Shown in pieces: positions 7,919 through 16,508 of a DNA stretch of 64,000 nt. Every line of letters begins with the position of its first letter. The first letter of the stretch is position 1. The stretch is from contig NZ_JAFBCL010000001.1 in the NCBI RefSeq assembly GCF_016907655.1, positions 3,010,001-3,074,000 on the forward strand, read 5' to 3'. The notes below the pieces were generated by a model. That model saw nothing but the letters and a program-made list of their open reading frames with translations. It was not told the DNA's origin and made no database searches. The stretch comes from Saccharothrix algeriensis. GTDB lineage: Bacteria > Actinomycetota > Actinomycetes > Mycobacteriales > Pseudonocardiaceae. The position numbers were made by a program, and so were the translations under genes.

Positions 7919-9676
7919 GTGCTCCGTCAGCTCGTCGCCGCGGCCGTCGTCGTGGTGGCCTCCGCGGTGCCGCCGGCCGCCGCGCAGCCGGCGCCCGCGC
8001 CCGCGCAGCCCGCGCCCGCGCAGCCCGCGCCGCCGGAACAGCTCGCGCGGCAGTCGGCCGCCGCCCTGGCCCGGGGCATGTCGCTGGAGCAGAAGGTGGG
8101 CCAGCTGTTCGTCACCTACGTCCACGGCCAGGCCGCGCACGAGGCGCACCCCGGCAACCGGCGCGACTTCGGCGTCGACACCCCGGCCGAGGTGGTCGCC
8201 CGGTACCAGCCCGGCGGGGTCGTCTACTTCGACAACCCCAGCTACGACAACATCGACACCCCGCGGCAGGTCGCCGCGCTGTCCAACGGCCTGCAGCGCG
8301 CCGCCCGCATCCCGCTGGCCGTCTCCACCGACCAGGAGATGGGCCTGGTGACCAGGATCGGCGCGCCCGCGACCCAGTTCCCCGGCAACATGGCGCTCGG
8401 CGCGGGCCGCAGCACCCGGGACGCCGAGCGGGCCGCCGCCATCACCGCCCGCGAGCTGCGCGCCATGGGCGTCAACCAGAACTTCGCGCCGGACGCGGAC
8501 GTCAACTCCAACCCGGCCAACCCGGTCATCGGCGTCCGCTCCTACTCCGGCGACCCCGGGCTGGCCGCCGGGATGACCGCCGCCCAGGTGCGCGGCTACC
8601 AGCAGCGCCCCTTCTCCCGGACCGCCGTCTCGGCCACCGCGAAGCACTTCCCCGGCCACGGCGACACCGACGAGGACAGCCACACCACCCTGCCGCGCGT
8701 GGACCGGACCGCGGAGCAGTGGCGCGAGGTCGACGCGCCGCCGTTCCGGGCCGCCATCGCCGCCGGCGTCGACTCGGTCATGACCGCGCACATCCGGATG
8801 CCGCGGATCGACCCGTCCGGTGAGCCGGCGACGCTGTCCAAGCCGGTGCTGGACCTGCTGCGCCGCGAACTGGGCTACGACGGGGTGGTGATCACCGACT
8901 CGCTGGCCATGGCGGGCGTGCGGCAGCTGCACCCGGACGCCGAGATCCCGGTGCTCGCGCTCAAGGCGGGCGTCGACCAGCTGCTGATGCCGGTCGACCT
9001 CCGGCTCGCGATCGACGGCGTGGTCGCGGCGGTGCGCAGCGGCGAGCTGACCGAGCAGCGCGTCGACCGCAGCGTGCTGCGCGTGCTGCGGATGAAGGTC
9101 CTGCGCGGCATGGTGGCCGACCCGGTCGTGGACGAGGGCGCGGTCGACTCCGTCGTCGGCGCGCCGGAGAACACCGCCGCGGCCCAGGAGATCACCGACC
9201 GCACGGTGACCGCCGTGCGCAACGAGTCCCTGCCGCTGCGGGCGAAGCCGACCGCGGCGCTGGTCACCGGCTGGGGTGAGACGACCACGCGCACGCTCGC
9301 GGGCCTGCTCGGCGGCACCGCCCTGCCCACCGGCAGCGCACCCGACGAGGCCCGGATCGCCGCCGCGGTCGACGCCGCCCGGTCCGCCGACCTGGTGGTC
9401 GTGCTGACCAACGGCCTCGCGGGGCAGCCCGCGCAGCAGGCGCTGCTGACCAGGCTGCTCGGGACGGGCGGACCGGTGGTCGCGGTGGCCGTGCAGAACC
9501 CGTACGACGTGGCCCACACCGCCGCGCCGAACTGGCTGGCCACCTACTCTTCCGGCGCGGGGTCGATGGCGTCCGTCGCGGGGGTGGTCACCGGTCGGGT
9601 GCGGCCGACCGGCCGGCTGCCGGTCACGGTGCCCGGACCGACGCCGTACCCGTTCGGCCACGGCCTGAGCTGGTGA
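7919..9676 (+). CDS. nagZ: Secreted glycoside hydrolase family 3 protein (NagZ-like beta-N-acetylhexosaminidase)
   Basis: A 585-residue GH3 enzyme. A signal peptide (about residues 1-22, LRQLVAAAVVVVASAVPPAAA) is followed by a Pro-Ala-Gln-rich linker, then the GH3 TIM barrel. The NagZ-type loop KHFPGHG begins at 242 and continues with an Asp-Ser-His stretch, the acid/base His-Asp pair typical of NagZ rather than plant-type GH3. The nucleophile Asp is in VITDSLAM (about 327). A C-terminal Rossmann-like domain follows, as in Bacillus exported NagZ. It removes GlcNAc from peptidoglycan fragments outside the cell. The GTG at 7919 has AGGGAGG upstream. Next door are NamZ, a serine hydrolase, MurR and MurQ, which supports a wall-salvage role. 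Confidence 0.88.
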   Translation: MLRQLVAAAVVVVASAVPPAAAQPAPAPAQPAPAQPAPPEQLARQSAAALARGMSLEQKVGQLFVTYVHGQAAHEAHPGNRRDFGVDTPAEVVARYQPGGVVYFDNPSYDNIDTPRQVAALSNGLQRAARIPLAVSTDQEMGLVTRIGAPATQFPGNMALGAGRSTRDAERAAAITARELRAMGVNQNFAPDADVNSNPANPVIGVRSYSGDPGLAAGMTAAQVRGYQQRPFSRTAVSATAKHFPGHGDTDEDSHTTLPRVDRTAEQWREVDAPPFRAAIAAGVDSVMTAHIRMPRIDPSGEPATLSKPVLDLLRRELGYDGVVITDSLAMAGVRQLHPDAEIPVLALKAGVDQLLMPVDLRLAIDGVVAAVRSGELTEQRVDRSVLRVLRMKVLRGMVADPVVDEGAVDSVVGAPENTAAAQEITDRTVTAVRNESLPLRAKPTAALVTGWGETTTRTLAGLLGGTALPTGSAPDEARIAAAVDAARSADLVVVLTNGLAGQPAQQALLTRLLGTGGPVVAVAVQNPYDVAHTAAPNWLATYSSGAGSMASVAGVVTGRVRPTGRLPVTVPGPTPYPFGHGLSW

Positions 9677-9689
9677 CGGCGTGGGGCCG

Positions 9690-11030
9690 GTGAAGCGCAG
9701 GCACCTGCTCGTCGGCGCGGCGCTGGCCGTGCCCGCCCTGACGACCCCGGCCGGTGGGCGGCTCGTGGCGGAGGGCGGGGGTGCGGCGGGGGACGGCGGG
9801 CGGCTCCCGGCCGAGGGGGGAGCGAAAGGCGGGGGCGCGGGTGGACCGGGCGCGGAAGAGGAGGTCGCGGAGGACGGCGGGCGGCGGCTCGCGACGGGGG
9901 CGGAGGTCGCGGCGGCGGGGGGCTGGCGGCTGCTCGACGGCCGCGCGGTCGGCGTGGTCACCAACCCGACCGGCGTCCTGCGGGACCAGACGCACGTCGT
10001 GGACTCGATGGTGGCGGCCGGTCGCGTGCCGAGGGCCGCGTTCGGGCCCGAGCACGGGTTCCGCGGCACCGCCCAGGCGGGCGGCTCGGAGGGCGACTAC
10101 CGGGACCCGCGCACGGGCGTCCCGGTGTACGACGCGTACGGGGCGGGCAGCGCGAAGCTCGCGGGCATGTTCGCCAAGGCGGGCGTCGACACGGTGGTGT
10201 TCGACATCGCCGACGTGGGCGCGCGCTTCTACACCTACATCTGGACCATGTACACGGCGATGCAGGCCGCCGCGGCGGCCGACGCCGAGTTCGTGGTGCT
10301 GGACCGGCCGAACCCGGTCGGCGGCGGCGCGAAGGGGCCGCAGCTCGACCCGGCGCACGCCACGGGCGTGGGGCGCAAGCCGATCGTGCAGCAGCACGGC
10401 CTGACGGTCGGCGAGCTGGCGGCGCTGTTCGACGGCGAGTTCCTGCCGCACGACGGGGGGCGGGTCGCGCTGCGGGTGGTCCCGGTGCGCGGCTGGCGGC
10501 GGGACGAGCTGGACACCGGGCTGCCGTGGGTGCCGCCGAGCCCGAACATGCCGACGCGGGACACCGCGCTGGTCTACCCCGGCACCTGCCTGTTCGAGGG
10601 GACGGTGCTCTCCGAGGGGCGGGGCACCACCCGGCCGTTCGAGACGGTGGGCGCGCCGGGCATCGACTGGCGGTGGGCCGAGGACCTGAACGGCCTGGGC
10701 CTGCCGGGCGTGCGGTTCCGGGAGGCGCACTTCACGCCGACGTTCGGGAAGTTCACCGGCCAGGTGTGCGGCGGGGTCGCCCTGCACGTCACCCGTCCCG
10801 GCGAGTTCGACGCGATCCGGGCGGCGGTGGCGATGATCGTCACGGCGCGGGCCCGGTACCCGCGGGTGTTCGGGTGGCGGCCGGACCTCTGGATCGACAA
10901 GCTCTCCGGCTCCGACCGGCTGCGCCGCATGGTCGACGCGGGCGCGGGGGCCGACGAGGTGGTCGCCGCCTGGGGCCGGGAGCTGGCCGACTTCGACCGC
11001 CTCCGCCGCCCCTACCTCCGGTACCGGTGA
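9690..11030 (+). CDS. namZ: DUF1343 exo-beta-N-acetylmuramidase NamZ-like, exported
   Basis: About 446 residues of the DUF1343 family, whose characterised member NamZ (Bacillus) removes terminal MurNAc from glycan ends. The N-terminus KRRHLLVGAALAVPAL has a twin-arginine look. A Gly/Ala/Glu-rich spacer (about 25-75) precedes the domain. Conserved blocks seen are GVVTNPTGV, FGPEHGFRG, DIADVGARFYTY and LDRPNPVGG. The GTG at 9690 lies 13 bp after nagZ; GTG at 9681 in the same frame is an alternative. With the GH3 enzyme it would release free MurNAc and GlcNAc from wall debris. The family call is firm; activity is inferred. Confidence 0.87.
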   Translation: MKRRHLLVGAALAVPALTTPAGGRLVAEGGGAAGDGGRLPAEGGAKGGGAGGPGAEEEVAEDGGRRLATGAEVAAAGGWRLLDGRAVGVVTNPTGVLRDQTHVVDSMVAAGRVPRAAFGPEHGFRGTAQAGGSEGDYRDPRTGVPVYDAYGAGSAKLAGMFAKAGVDTVVFDIADVGARFYTYIWTMYTAMQAAAAADAEFVVLDRPNPVGGGAKGPQLDPAHATGVGRKPIVQQHGLTVGELAALFDGEFLPHDGGRVALRVVPVRGWRRDELDTGLPWVPPSPNMPTRDTALVYPGTCLFEGTVLSEGRGTTRPFETVGAPGIDWRWAEDLNGLGLPGVRFREAHFTPTFGKFTGQVCGGVALHVTRPGEFDAIRAAVAMIVTARARYPRVFGWRPDLWIDKLSGSDRLRRMVDAGAGADEVVAAWGRELADFDRLRRPYLRYR

Positions 11031-11040
11031 AGGAGCGACC

Positions 11041-13215
11041 GTGCGCACCCTGCTGACCGCCCTGGCCCTGGCCACCACCACCGCGCTGGCCACCACCGCG
11101 CCGTCGGCGGCCGGTCCGCGGGCCGGCCCGGCCGCCGACGCCGCTGCCCGCGGGGTCGTGGTCGCCACCCACGAGGTCGGTCCCGCGGCCGACGCGATCG
11201 AGGCCACCGCCGGGGTCGGTCCTACCGCCCACGGGGTCGGGGGCGCTGCTCACGGGGTCGGGGGCGCTGTCGGTGTGGATGGCGCGGGTCGGGTGGGTGA
11301 CGGCCCGACGAGCGTCCACCCGGGAGGCGCCGGGCAGGCGACCGCCCCCACGACCGCGGGTGCGGCAGAGGATGGACCGGTGGCTGAGGACGTGACGACC
11401 GAAGGCATGTCGACCGAAGGCACGACGGCCGGGGGCGCAACAACCGGGGGCGCAACGGCCGGGAGCGCGGCTGCCGGGGGCACAACAACCGAGGGCACAA
11501 CAACCGAGGACACAACAACCGAGGGCACAACAACCGAGGGCACGACGGCCGGGAGCGCGGCTGCCGGGAGCACGTCGACCGAGGACGCCCCGGATCCGGA
11601 GCCGGCCGGGGGCGACGCGCAGGACCGCCGGCGGCCGGGGCGGTTCGACGTCCCGGCCCGGGGGTGGGCGGACGACGTGCTGCGACCGGGCGCGCCGGAG
11701 CACGTGGGGCTGGACCGCGGGCCGATCGACGCCGCGGTGGAGCAGGTGCGCCGCCACACCGCGCCCGACGCGACCGGCCGCCCGCTGTTCGCCGGCGCGG
11801 TGACCCTGCTCGCCCACGACGGCGTGGTCACCACCCACGAGGCCGCCGGGTGGGCGCTGCGGTACGCCGACGCCGCCGGCACCGAGCTGCCGGCGGACCG
11901 GCGGACGCCGATGCGGCCCGACACGATCTTCGACCTGGCCTCGATCAGCAAGCTGTTCACCTCGATCGTCGTCATGCGCGAGCAGGAGCGCGGCACGCTC
12001 GACCTAGCCGCGCCGGTCGCCCGGTACCTGCCGGAGTTCGGCGTCAACGGCAAGTCCTCGATCACCGTCGAGCAGCTGCTGACCCACACCTCCGGCCTCG
12101 AACCCTGGCTGCCGCTCTGGTCGCGCTACCCGGACGTCCCGGCCCGGATCAAGGCCGTGCTGGACGTCGCGCCCGAGAGCCCGCCGGGCTCCGCCTACCG
12201 CTACTCCGACCTGAACCTGATCACCCTCGGCGTGCTCGTCCACCGGGTCACCGGCAAACCGCTGGACGTCCTGGTCCGGGAGGGCATCACCGAACCGCTC
12301 GGCCTCACCGACACCGGCTACAACCCGCCGAGGGCCGTGCTCGGCCGGATCGCCGCCACCGAGTTCCAGGGCGCCCGCGGCCTGGTCCACGGTGAGGTGC
12401 ACGACGAGAACGCCTGGTCGCTGGGCGGCGTCGCCGGGCACGCCGGGGTGTTCTCCACCGCCCGCGACCTCGCCACGCTCGGCCAGGCCATCCTCAACGG
12501 CGGCAGCCACCGCCACCGGCGGATCCTGCGGCCGGAGACGGTCGAGCTGATGCTGACCGACTTCAACCAGGAGTTCCCCGGCAACGCGCACGGCCTGGGC
12601 TTCGAGCTCGACCAGCGCTGGTACATGGGCGCGCTGACGTCGCCGCGGACCGCGGGCCACACCGGTTTCACGGGCACCTCGCTGGTCGTCGACCCGCTGT
12701 CGCGCTCGATCGCCGTCCTGCTCACCAACCGCGTGCACCCCGACCGCGACCGGGGTTCGGTCAACCCCGCCCGCCGCGCCGTCGCCGACGGCCTGGCCCA
12801 CGCGCTGCGGGTGCAGCCCCGGCGCGGCCCGGCGGCCTGGGCCGCGACCGCGGGCGGCGGCACGCTCACCACCCGCGAGCTGGGCGGGCGGTCCGGGCGG
12901 CAGCGGCTGGAGTTCAGCGCCTTCGTGGACCTCGACCCGGCCGACCGGGTCGTGGTGCAGGCCGGCGACGACGGCTCCACCTGGCGGGACCTGACGACGC
13001 TGTCGGGTTACGGGGGGCGCCGCTGGCAGCGCGTGGAGCTGGTGACGGAGGCGGCGGCCCGGTACCGCTGGCTGTTCGTGCGGGGCGACGGGCACGGCGG
13101 TCGCGGCGCGTACGTCGACGCCGTCCGGGTGACGGATGCCCGCGGGGTGCTGGTCGACGCGGAGCACGAACCGGCCGCCCTGCGCGCCGTCGGGTGGCGT
13201 TCGGTCACCGGGTGA
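11041..13215 (+). CDS. Exported serine hydrolase of the beta-lactamase/penicillin-binding fold, with long repetitive linker
   Basis: A 724-residue protein. A signal peptide (1-24) leads to a Gly/Ala/Thr-rich repetitive region (about 30-190; units such as TTEGTTTED), then a class C beta-lactamase-like catalytic domain. The catalytic SxxK is SISK at 301-304, the Tyr motif is YSDLN, and the third motif is HTG (in GHTGFTGT). The last about 110 residues form an extra beta-rich domain resembling a fibronectin or coagulation-factor C-terminal fold. Similar enzymes beside NagZ/NamZ in Bacillus (AmiE/YbbE type) act on muropeptides; here peptide trimming or an esterase role is possible. The GTG start at 11041 is 10 bp after namZ with AAGGAG upstream. 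Confidence 0.82.
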   Translation: MRTLLTALALATTTALATTAPSAAGPRAGPAADAAARGVVVATHEVGPAADAIEATAGVGPTAHGVGGAAHGVGGAVGVDGAGRVGDGPTSVHPGGAGQATAPTTAGAAEDGPVAEDVTTEGMSTEGTTAGGATTGGATAGSAAAGGTTTEGTTTEDTTTEGTTTEGTTAGSAAAGSTSTEDAPDPEPAGGDAQDRRRPGRFDVPARGWADDVLRPGAPEHVGLDRGPIDAAVEQVRRHTAPDATGRPLFAGAVTLLAHDGVVTTHEAAGWALRYADAAGTELPADRRTPMRPDTIFDLASISKLFTSIVVMREQERGTLDLAAPVARYLPEFGVNGKSSITVEQLLTHTSGLEPWLPLWSRYPDVPARIKAVLDVAPESPPGSAYRYSDLNLITLGVLVHRVTGKPLDVLVREGITEPLGLTDTGYNPPRAVLGRIAATEFQGARGLVHGEVHDENAWSLGGVAGHAGVFSTARDLATLGQAILNGGSHRHRRILRPETVELMLTDFNQEFPGNAHGLGFELDQRWYMGALTSPRTAGHTGFTGTSLVVDPLSRSIAVLLTNRVHPDRDRGSVNPARRAVADGLAHALRVQPRRGPAAWAATAGGGTLTTRELGGRSGRQRLEFSAFVDLDPADRVVVQAGDDGSTWRDLTTLSGYGGRRWQRVELVTEAAARYRWLFVRGDGHGGRGAYVDAVRVTDARGVLVDAEHEPAALRAVGWRSVTG

Positions 13216-13324
13216 TCGGCTTTCGGCCGAACCGGTGAGGCCACCGGAGGGGATTCGTCCACGGACGGGCGACTTCCCCACACTGTGCGTTGATTTTACG
13301 TTTAACGGTTAGTAAGTTTCCCAC

Positions 13325-14239
13325 GTGTCCACCGACAACCCCGACGCCAGCCCCCTCGTCCGGATCCGCTCGCTGCTGCCGGGCCTCGCCCGCGCCGAGC
13401 AGCGGGTCGCCCGGGTCGTGCTGGACAGCCCGGCGACGGTCGCCCACCGCAGCATCACCGAGGTCGCCGAGGCCGCCGGCACCAGCGAGACCACGGTGAC
13501 CCGGTTCTGCAAGGCCATCGGCGTCGGCGGCTACCCGGAGCTGCGCATCGCGCTGGCGGCCGACACGGCCCGCACGGCCGCCCGCACCGACCGCGACCTG
13601 GGCGGCGACATCGGCCTGGCCGACGACCTGCGCCAGGTCGTCGGCAAGGTCGCGTTCGCCGACGCCCGCGCGGTCGAGGAGACGGCCGAGCAGCTGAACG
13701 TCGACACGCTCCAGCGGGTGGTCGAGGCGGTCGCGGGCGCGCGGCGGGTGGACGTCTACGGGTTCGGCGCGAGCGCCTTCGTCGCCTTCGACCTCCAGCA
13801 GAAGCTCCACCGGATCGGGCGAACCTGCTTCGCCTGGAACGACACCCACATCGCCCTCACCTCGGCCGCCGTGCTCACCGGCGCCGACGTGGCGGTGGCC
13901 ATCTCGCACACCGGGTCCACCGCCGAGACGGTGGAGGCGCTGCGGGTGGCCAAGGACCACGGCGCGACCACGGTGGCGCTGACGAACTTCCCGCGCTCGC
14001 CGATCAGCGAGGTCGCCGACCACGTGCTCACCACCGCCGCGCGCGAGACCACGTTCCGCTCCGGCGCGATGGCCAGCCGGATCGCGCAGCTGACCGTGAT
14101 CGACTGCCTGTTCATCGGCGTCGCGCAGAAGCACGTGGACAGCGCCAAGACCGCCCTCGAAGCCACCTACGACGCGGTGTCGGGCCACCGCCTCGGCGCC
14201 CGGCCCGACGGCCGGCGCCGGCGGGAGACCGGTAAATGA
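13325..14239 (+). CDS. murR: MurR/RpiR family transcriptional regulator
   Basis: A 304-residue RpiR-type regulator. The N-terminal HTH_6 domain (about 15-90; helix SITEVAEAAGTSETTVTRF) precedes a SIS sugar-phosphate-binding domain (about 125-260; SHTGSTAETVEAL). In E. coli MurR senses MurNAc-6-phosphate and represses murQP. Its stop overlaps the murQ start (ATGA), so regulator and etherase are co-translated. The GTG at 13325 follows a low-GC patch (TTTTACGTTTAACGGTTAGTAAG, 13294-13316) that probably contains the promoter. MurNAc-6-P as ligand is inferred from the neighbour. Confidence 0.88.
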   Translation: MSTDNPDASPLVRIRSLLPGLARAEQRVARVVLDSPATVAHRSITEVAEAAGTSETTVTRFCKAIGVGGYPELRIALAADTARTAARTDRDLGGDIGLADDLRQVVGKVAFADARAVEETAEQLNVDTLQRVVEAVAGARRVDVYGFGASAFVAFDLQQKLHRIGRTCFAWNDTHIALTSAAVLTGADVAVAISHTGSTAETVEALRVAKDHGATTVALTNFPRSPISEVADHVLTTAARETTFRSGAMASRIAQLTVIDCLFIGVAQKHVDSAKTALEATYDAVSGHRLGARPDGRRRRETGK

Positions 14240-15168
14240 CGCGGCCCCGGCACGGTGTCGCGATCCGGGTGGAGTCGCCGACGGAGGCCCGCAACCCCCG
14301 CACCGAGGACATCGACCGGCTGTCCACGCTGGACGTGCTGCGGCTGATCAACTCCGAGGACCACCAGGTGCCCGACGCCGTCGCGGCCGTGCTCCCGGAC
14401 CTCGCGCGGGCGGCCGACCTGGCGGTGGGCGCCCTGCGCGCGGGCAACCGGGTGCACTACGTGGGCGCGGGCACGTCCGGCCGGCTGGCCACGCTGGACG
14501 CCGCCGAGCTGGCGCCGACGTTCAACGCGCCGCCGGACTGGTTCCTCGCCCACCACGCCGGCGGGCCGGAAGCGCTGGTCAAGGCGGTCGAGGACGTGGA
14601 GGACGAGGCGGCGGGCGGCGCCGCGCAGATCCGCCGGCACGCGGTGGCGGGCGACGTCGTGGTCGGTCTGACTGCCTCGGGCCGCACGCCGTTCGTGGTC
14701 GCCGCGCTGGCGGAGGCCCGCGCGCTGGGCGCGAGCACGGTCCTGGTGTCGAACAACCCGACGGCGCACCCGGTCGACGTGGACGTGCTGATCGCGGTCG
14801 ACACCGGCCCGGAGGCCATCGCCGGCTCCACCCGGATGAAGGCGGGCACGTCCCAGAAGCTGGTGCTCACGTCGTTCTCGACGGCCGTGATGGTGCGGCT
14901 GGGCCGCACCTACTCCAACCTCATGGTCTCCATGCGCGCCACCAACGCCAAGCTGCGCGGCCGGACGGTCCGCATCCTGCGCGACGCCACGGGCCTGGCC
15001 GAGGCCGAGTGCACCACCGCCCTGGCCGCGGCGGGCGGTGACCTGAAGGTGGCGCTGGTGCACCTGCTGGCCGACGTGCCGACCGCGCGGGCCGCCGAGG
15101 CGCTGGACGCCGCGCAGGGCCACGTCCGGCAGGCGCTCACCCTGCTGTCACCGGGCGCCACGGGATAG
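14236..15168 (+). CDS. murQ: N-acetylmuramic acid 6-phosphate etherase
   Basis: A 310-residue MurQ, which cleaves the lactyl ether of MurNAc-6-phosphate to give GlcNAc-6-phosphate and D-lactate in the cytoplasm. The SIS domain shows the phosphate-binding GAGTSGRL, catalytic-region Glu (DAAELAPTF), TASGRTPFV and the family signature STRMKAGTSQKLVLT. Length matches E. coli MurQ (298). It overlaps murR and converges with the Lrp gene, sharing 32 bp of 3' sequence (15137-15168). No MurNAc transporter or kinase gene is found nearby, so uptake must be coded elsewhere. Confidence 0.94.
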   Translation: MTRPRHGVAIRVESPTEARNPRTEDIDRLSTLDVLRLINSEDHQVPDAVAAVLPDLARAADLAVGALRAGNRVHYVGAGTSGRLATLDAAELAPTFNAPPDWFLAHHAGGPEALVKAVEDVEDEAAGGAAQIRRHAVAGDVVVGLTASGRTPFVVAALAEARALGASTVLVSNNPTAHPVDVDVLIAVDTGPEAIAGSTRMKAGTSQKLVLTSFSTAVMVRLGRTYSNLMVSMRATNAKLRGRTVRILRDATGLAEAECTTALAAAGGDLKVALVHLLADVPTARAAEALDAAQGHVRQALTLLSPGATG

Positions 15169-15586
15169 GCGTCGACAGCACCATCGAGGACGACGTCTCG
15201 CCGTACCCGCCCAGCCGCACCAGCAACCGCTCCAGCTCGACGATCGAGCTGGTCACGACCTTGACGACCGAGCAGATGTCCCCGGTCAGCCGCACCACCT
15301 CCACGACCTCGGGGCAGTCGTCGAGCAGCTCGGGGTGCACGGTGATGCACCGCGCCCCGTAGCACTTCATCCGCACCAGGGCGACGACCGACCGCCCCAC
15401 CGCCGTCGGGTCGACGGTCGCCCGGTACCCGGTGATCACCCCGGCGTTCTCCAGCCTCCGCACCCGCTGCGCCGCGGTCGGCGGCGACACGTGCACGCGT
15501 CGGGCCAGCTCGTTGTACGAGAGCCGCGCGTCCTCCTGCAACGCCTCCAGCAGCGCCCAGTCGACGCGGTCCAACTCCGTGCTCAT
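15137..15586 (-). CDS. Lrp/AsnC family transcriptional regulator
   Basis: A 149-residue Lrp/AsnC regulator. The N-terminal winged HTH (about 1-60; LSYNELARRVHVSPPTAAQR) is followed by a RAM ligand-binding domain. The ATG at 15586 starts MSTELDRVDWALLEAL, the standard opening. The gene lies divergent from tryptophan 2,3-dioxygenase with a 106-bp gap. Lrp-type regulators beside kyn genes (KynR in Pseudomonas) respond to kynurenine, so control of the two catabolic genes is a sensible inference. Its 3' end overlaps murQ by 32 bp. Confidence 0.85.
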   Translation of the reverse strand: MSTELDRVDWALLEALQEDARLSYNELARRVHVSPPTAAQRVRRLENAGVITGYRATVDPTAVGRSVVALVRMKCYGARCITVHPELLDDCPEVVEVVRLTGDICSVVKVVTSSIVELERLLVRLGGYGETSSSMVLSTPIPWRPVTAG

Positions 15587-15692
15587 GAACCGAAAGCTAT
15601 ACCGGGAAACAGTTTTTGACCATGAGAACTTCCTCGGAGAACGGCACGCGACGCCCATTCAGATCAGGAGAACGCACCTTCATGATGAAGTC

Positions 15693-16508
15693 ATGGAATG
15701 CCCGGTCGCACCCAAGCTGGACTTCGGCGGCACGACGCCTTACGAGGAGTACGTGCACGCTTCGGTGCTGCACTCGTTGCAGCGGCAGTGGTCCCAGGAC
15801 CCGCGTGAGATGTCGTTCCTGGTGATCACCCAGGTCATGGAGCTGTACTTCGGCCTGCTCTGCTTCGAGTGGCGGCAGGCGCAGCGCGAGCTGCGCGCCG
15901 ACGACCTGCGCGCCGCCGTCCGCACGCTCAAGCGCAGCGACCTGCACATGCAGGCGCTCAACGCCGCGTGGCGGCCGATCGCCCGGATGACCCCGACCGA
16001 GTTCAACTCCTTCCGCGACGCCCTCGGCGAGGGTTCGGGCTTCCAGTCCGGCCGCTACCGCGAGGTGGAGTTCCTGCTCGGCGAGAAGTCCCGGTCCATG
16101 CTGGTCCCGCACCGCTCGGTGCCCGAGCAGCACGACGCCCTCGAAGCGCTGCTGCACGAGCCGAGCCTGTACGACGACGTGCTCGCCGCCCTGCGCCGCC
16201 AGGGGCTGCCGATCCCCGACGAGGTGCTCGAACGCGACCTCTGCGAGCCCTACGAGCCGCACGACGACGTCGAGCGCGCCTGGGTGGACATCTACCGCGA
16301 CGGCTCCCGCGACCTGCTGGAGCTGGGCGAGGCGCTGACCGACGTCGCCGAGGAGTTCACCCGCTGGCGGCACGACCACCTGCTGGCGACCCGGCGCTCG
16401 ATGGGCTCGAAGGTCGGCACCGGCGGCTCCGCCGGCGTGGCCTGGCTGGAGAAGCGCGCCCGGCGCTCGGTCTTCCCGGAGCTCTGGACCGCGCGGAGCC
16501 ACGTGTGA
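15693..16508 (+). CDS. kynA: Tryptophan 2,3-dioxygenase
   Basis: A 271-residue haem enzyme that converts L-tryptophan to N-formylkynurenine. The family blocks YEEYVHASVLHSLQ, FLVITQVMELYF and RSDLHMQALNAAW are present. The C-terminal part WRHDHLLATRRSMGSKVGTG includes the haem-ligating His and the GTGGS loop. The in-frame ATG at 15693 is the only start that keeps just the conserved part; an AGGAG at 15666-15670 is rather far from it. Its stop overlaps the kynureninase start (GTGA). Length is close to the usual 270-280 aa. Confidence 0.93.
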   Translation: MECPVAPKLDFGGTTPYEEYVHASVLHSLQRQWSQDPREMSFLVITQVMELYFGLLCFEWRQAQRELRADDLRAAVRTLKRSDLHMQALNAAWRPIARMTPTEFNSFRDALGEGSGFQSGRYREVEFLLGEKSRSMLVPHRSVPEQHDALEALLHEPSLYDDVLAALRRQGLPIPDEVLERDLCEPYEPHDDVERAWVDIYRDGSRDLLELGEALTDVAEEFTRWRHDHLLATRRSMGSKVGTGGSAGVAWLEKRARRSVFPELWTARSHV

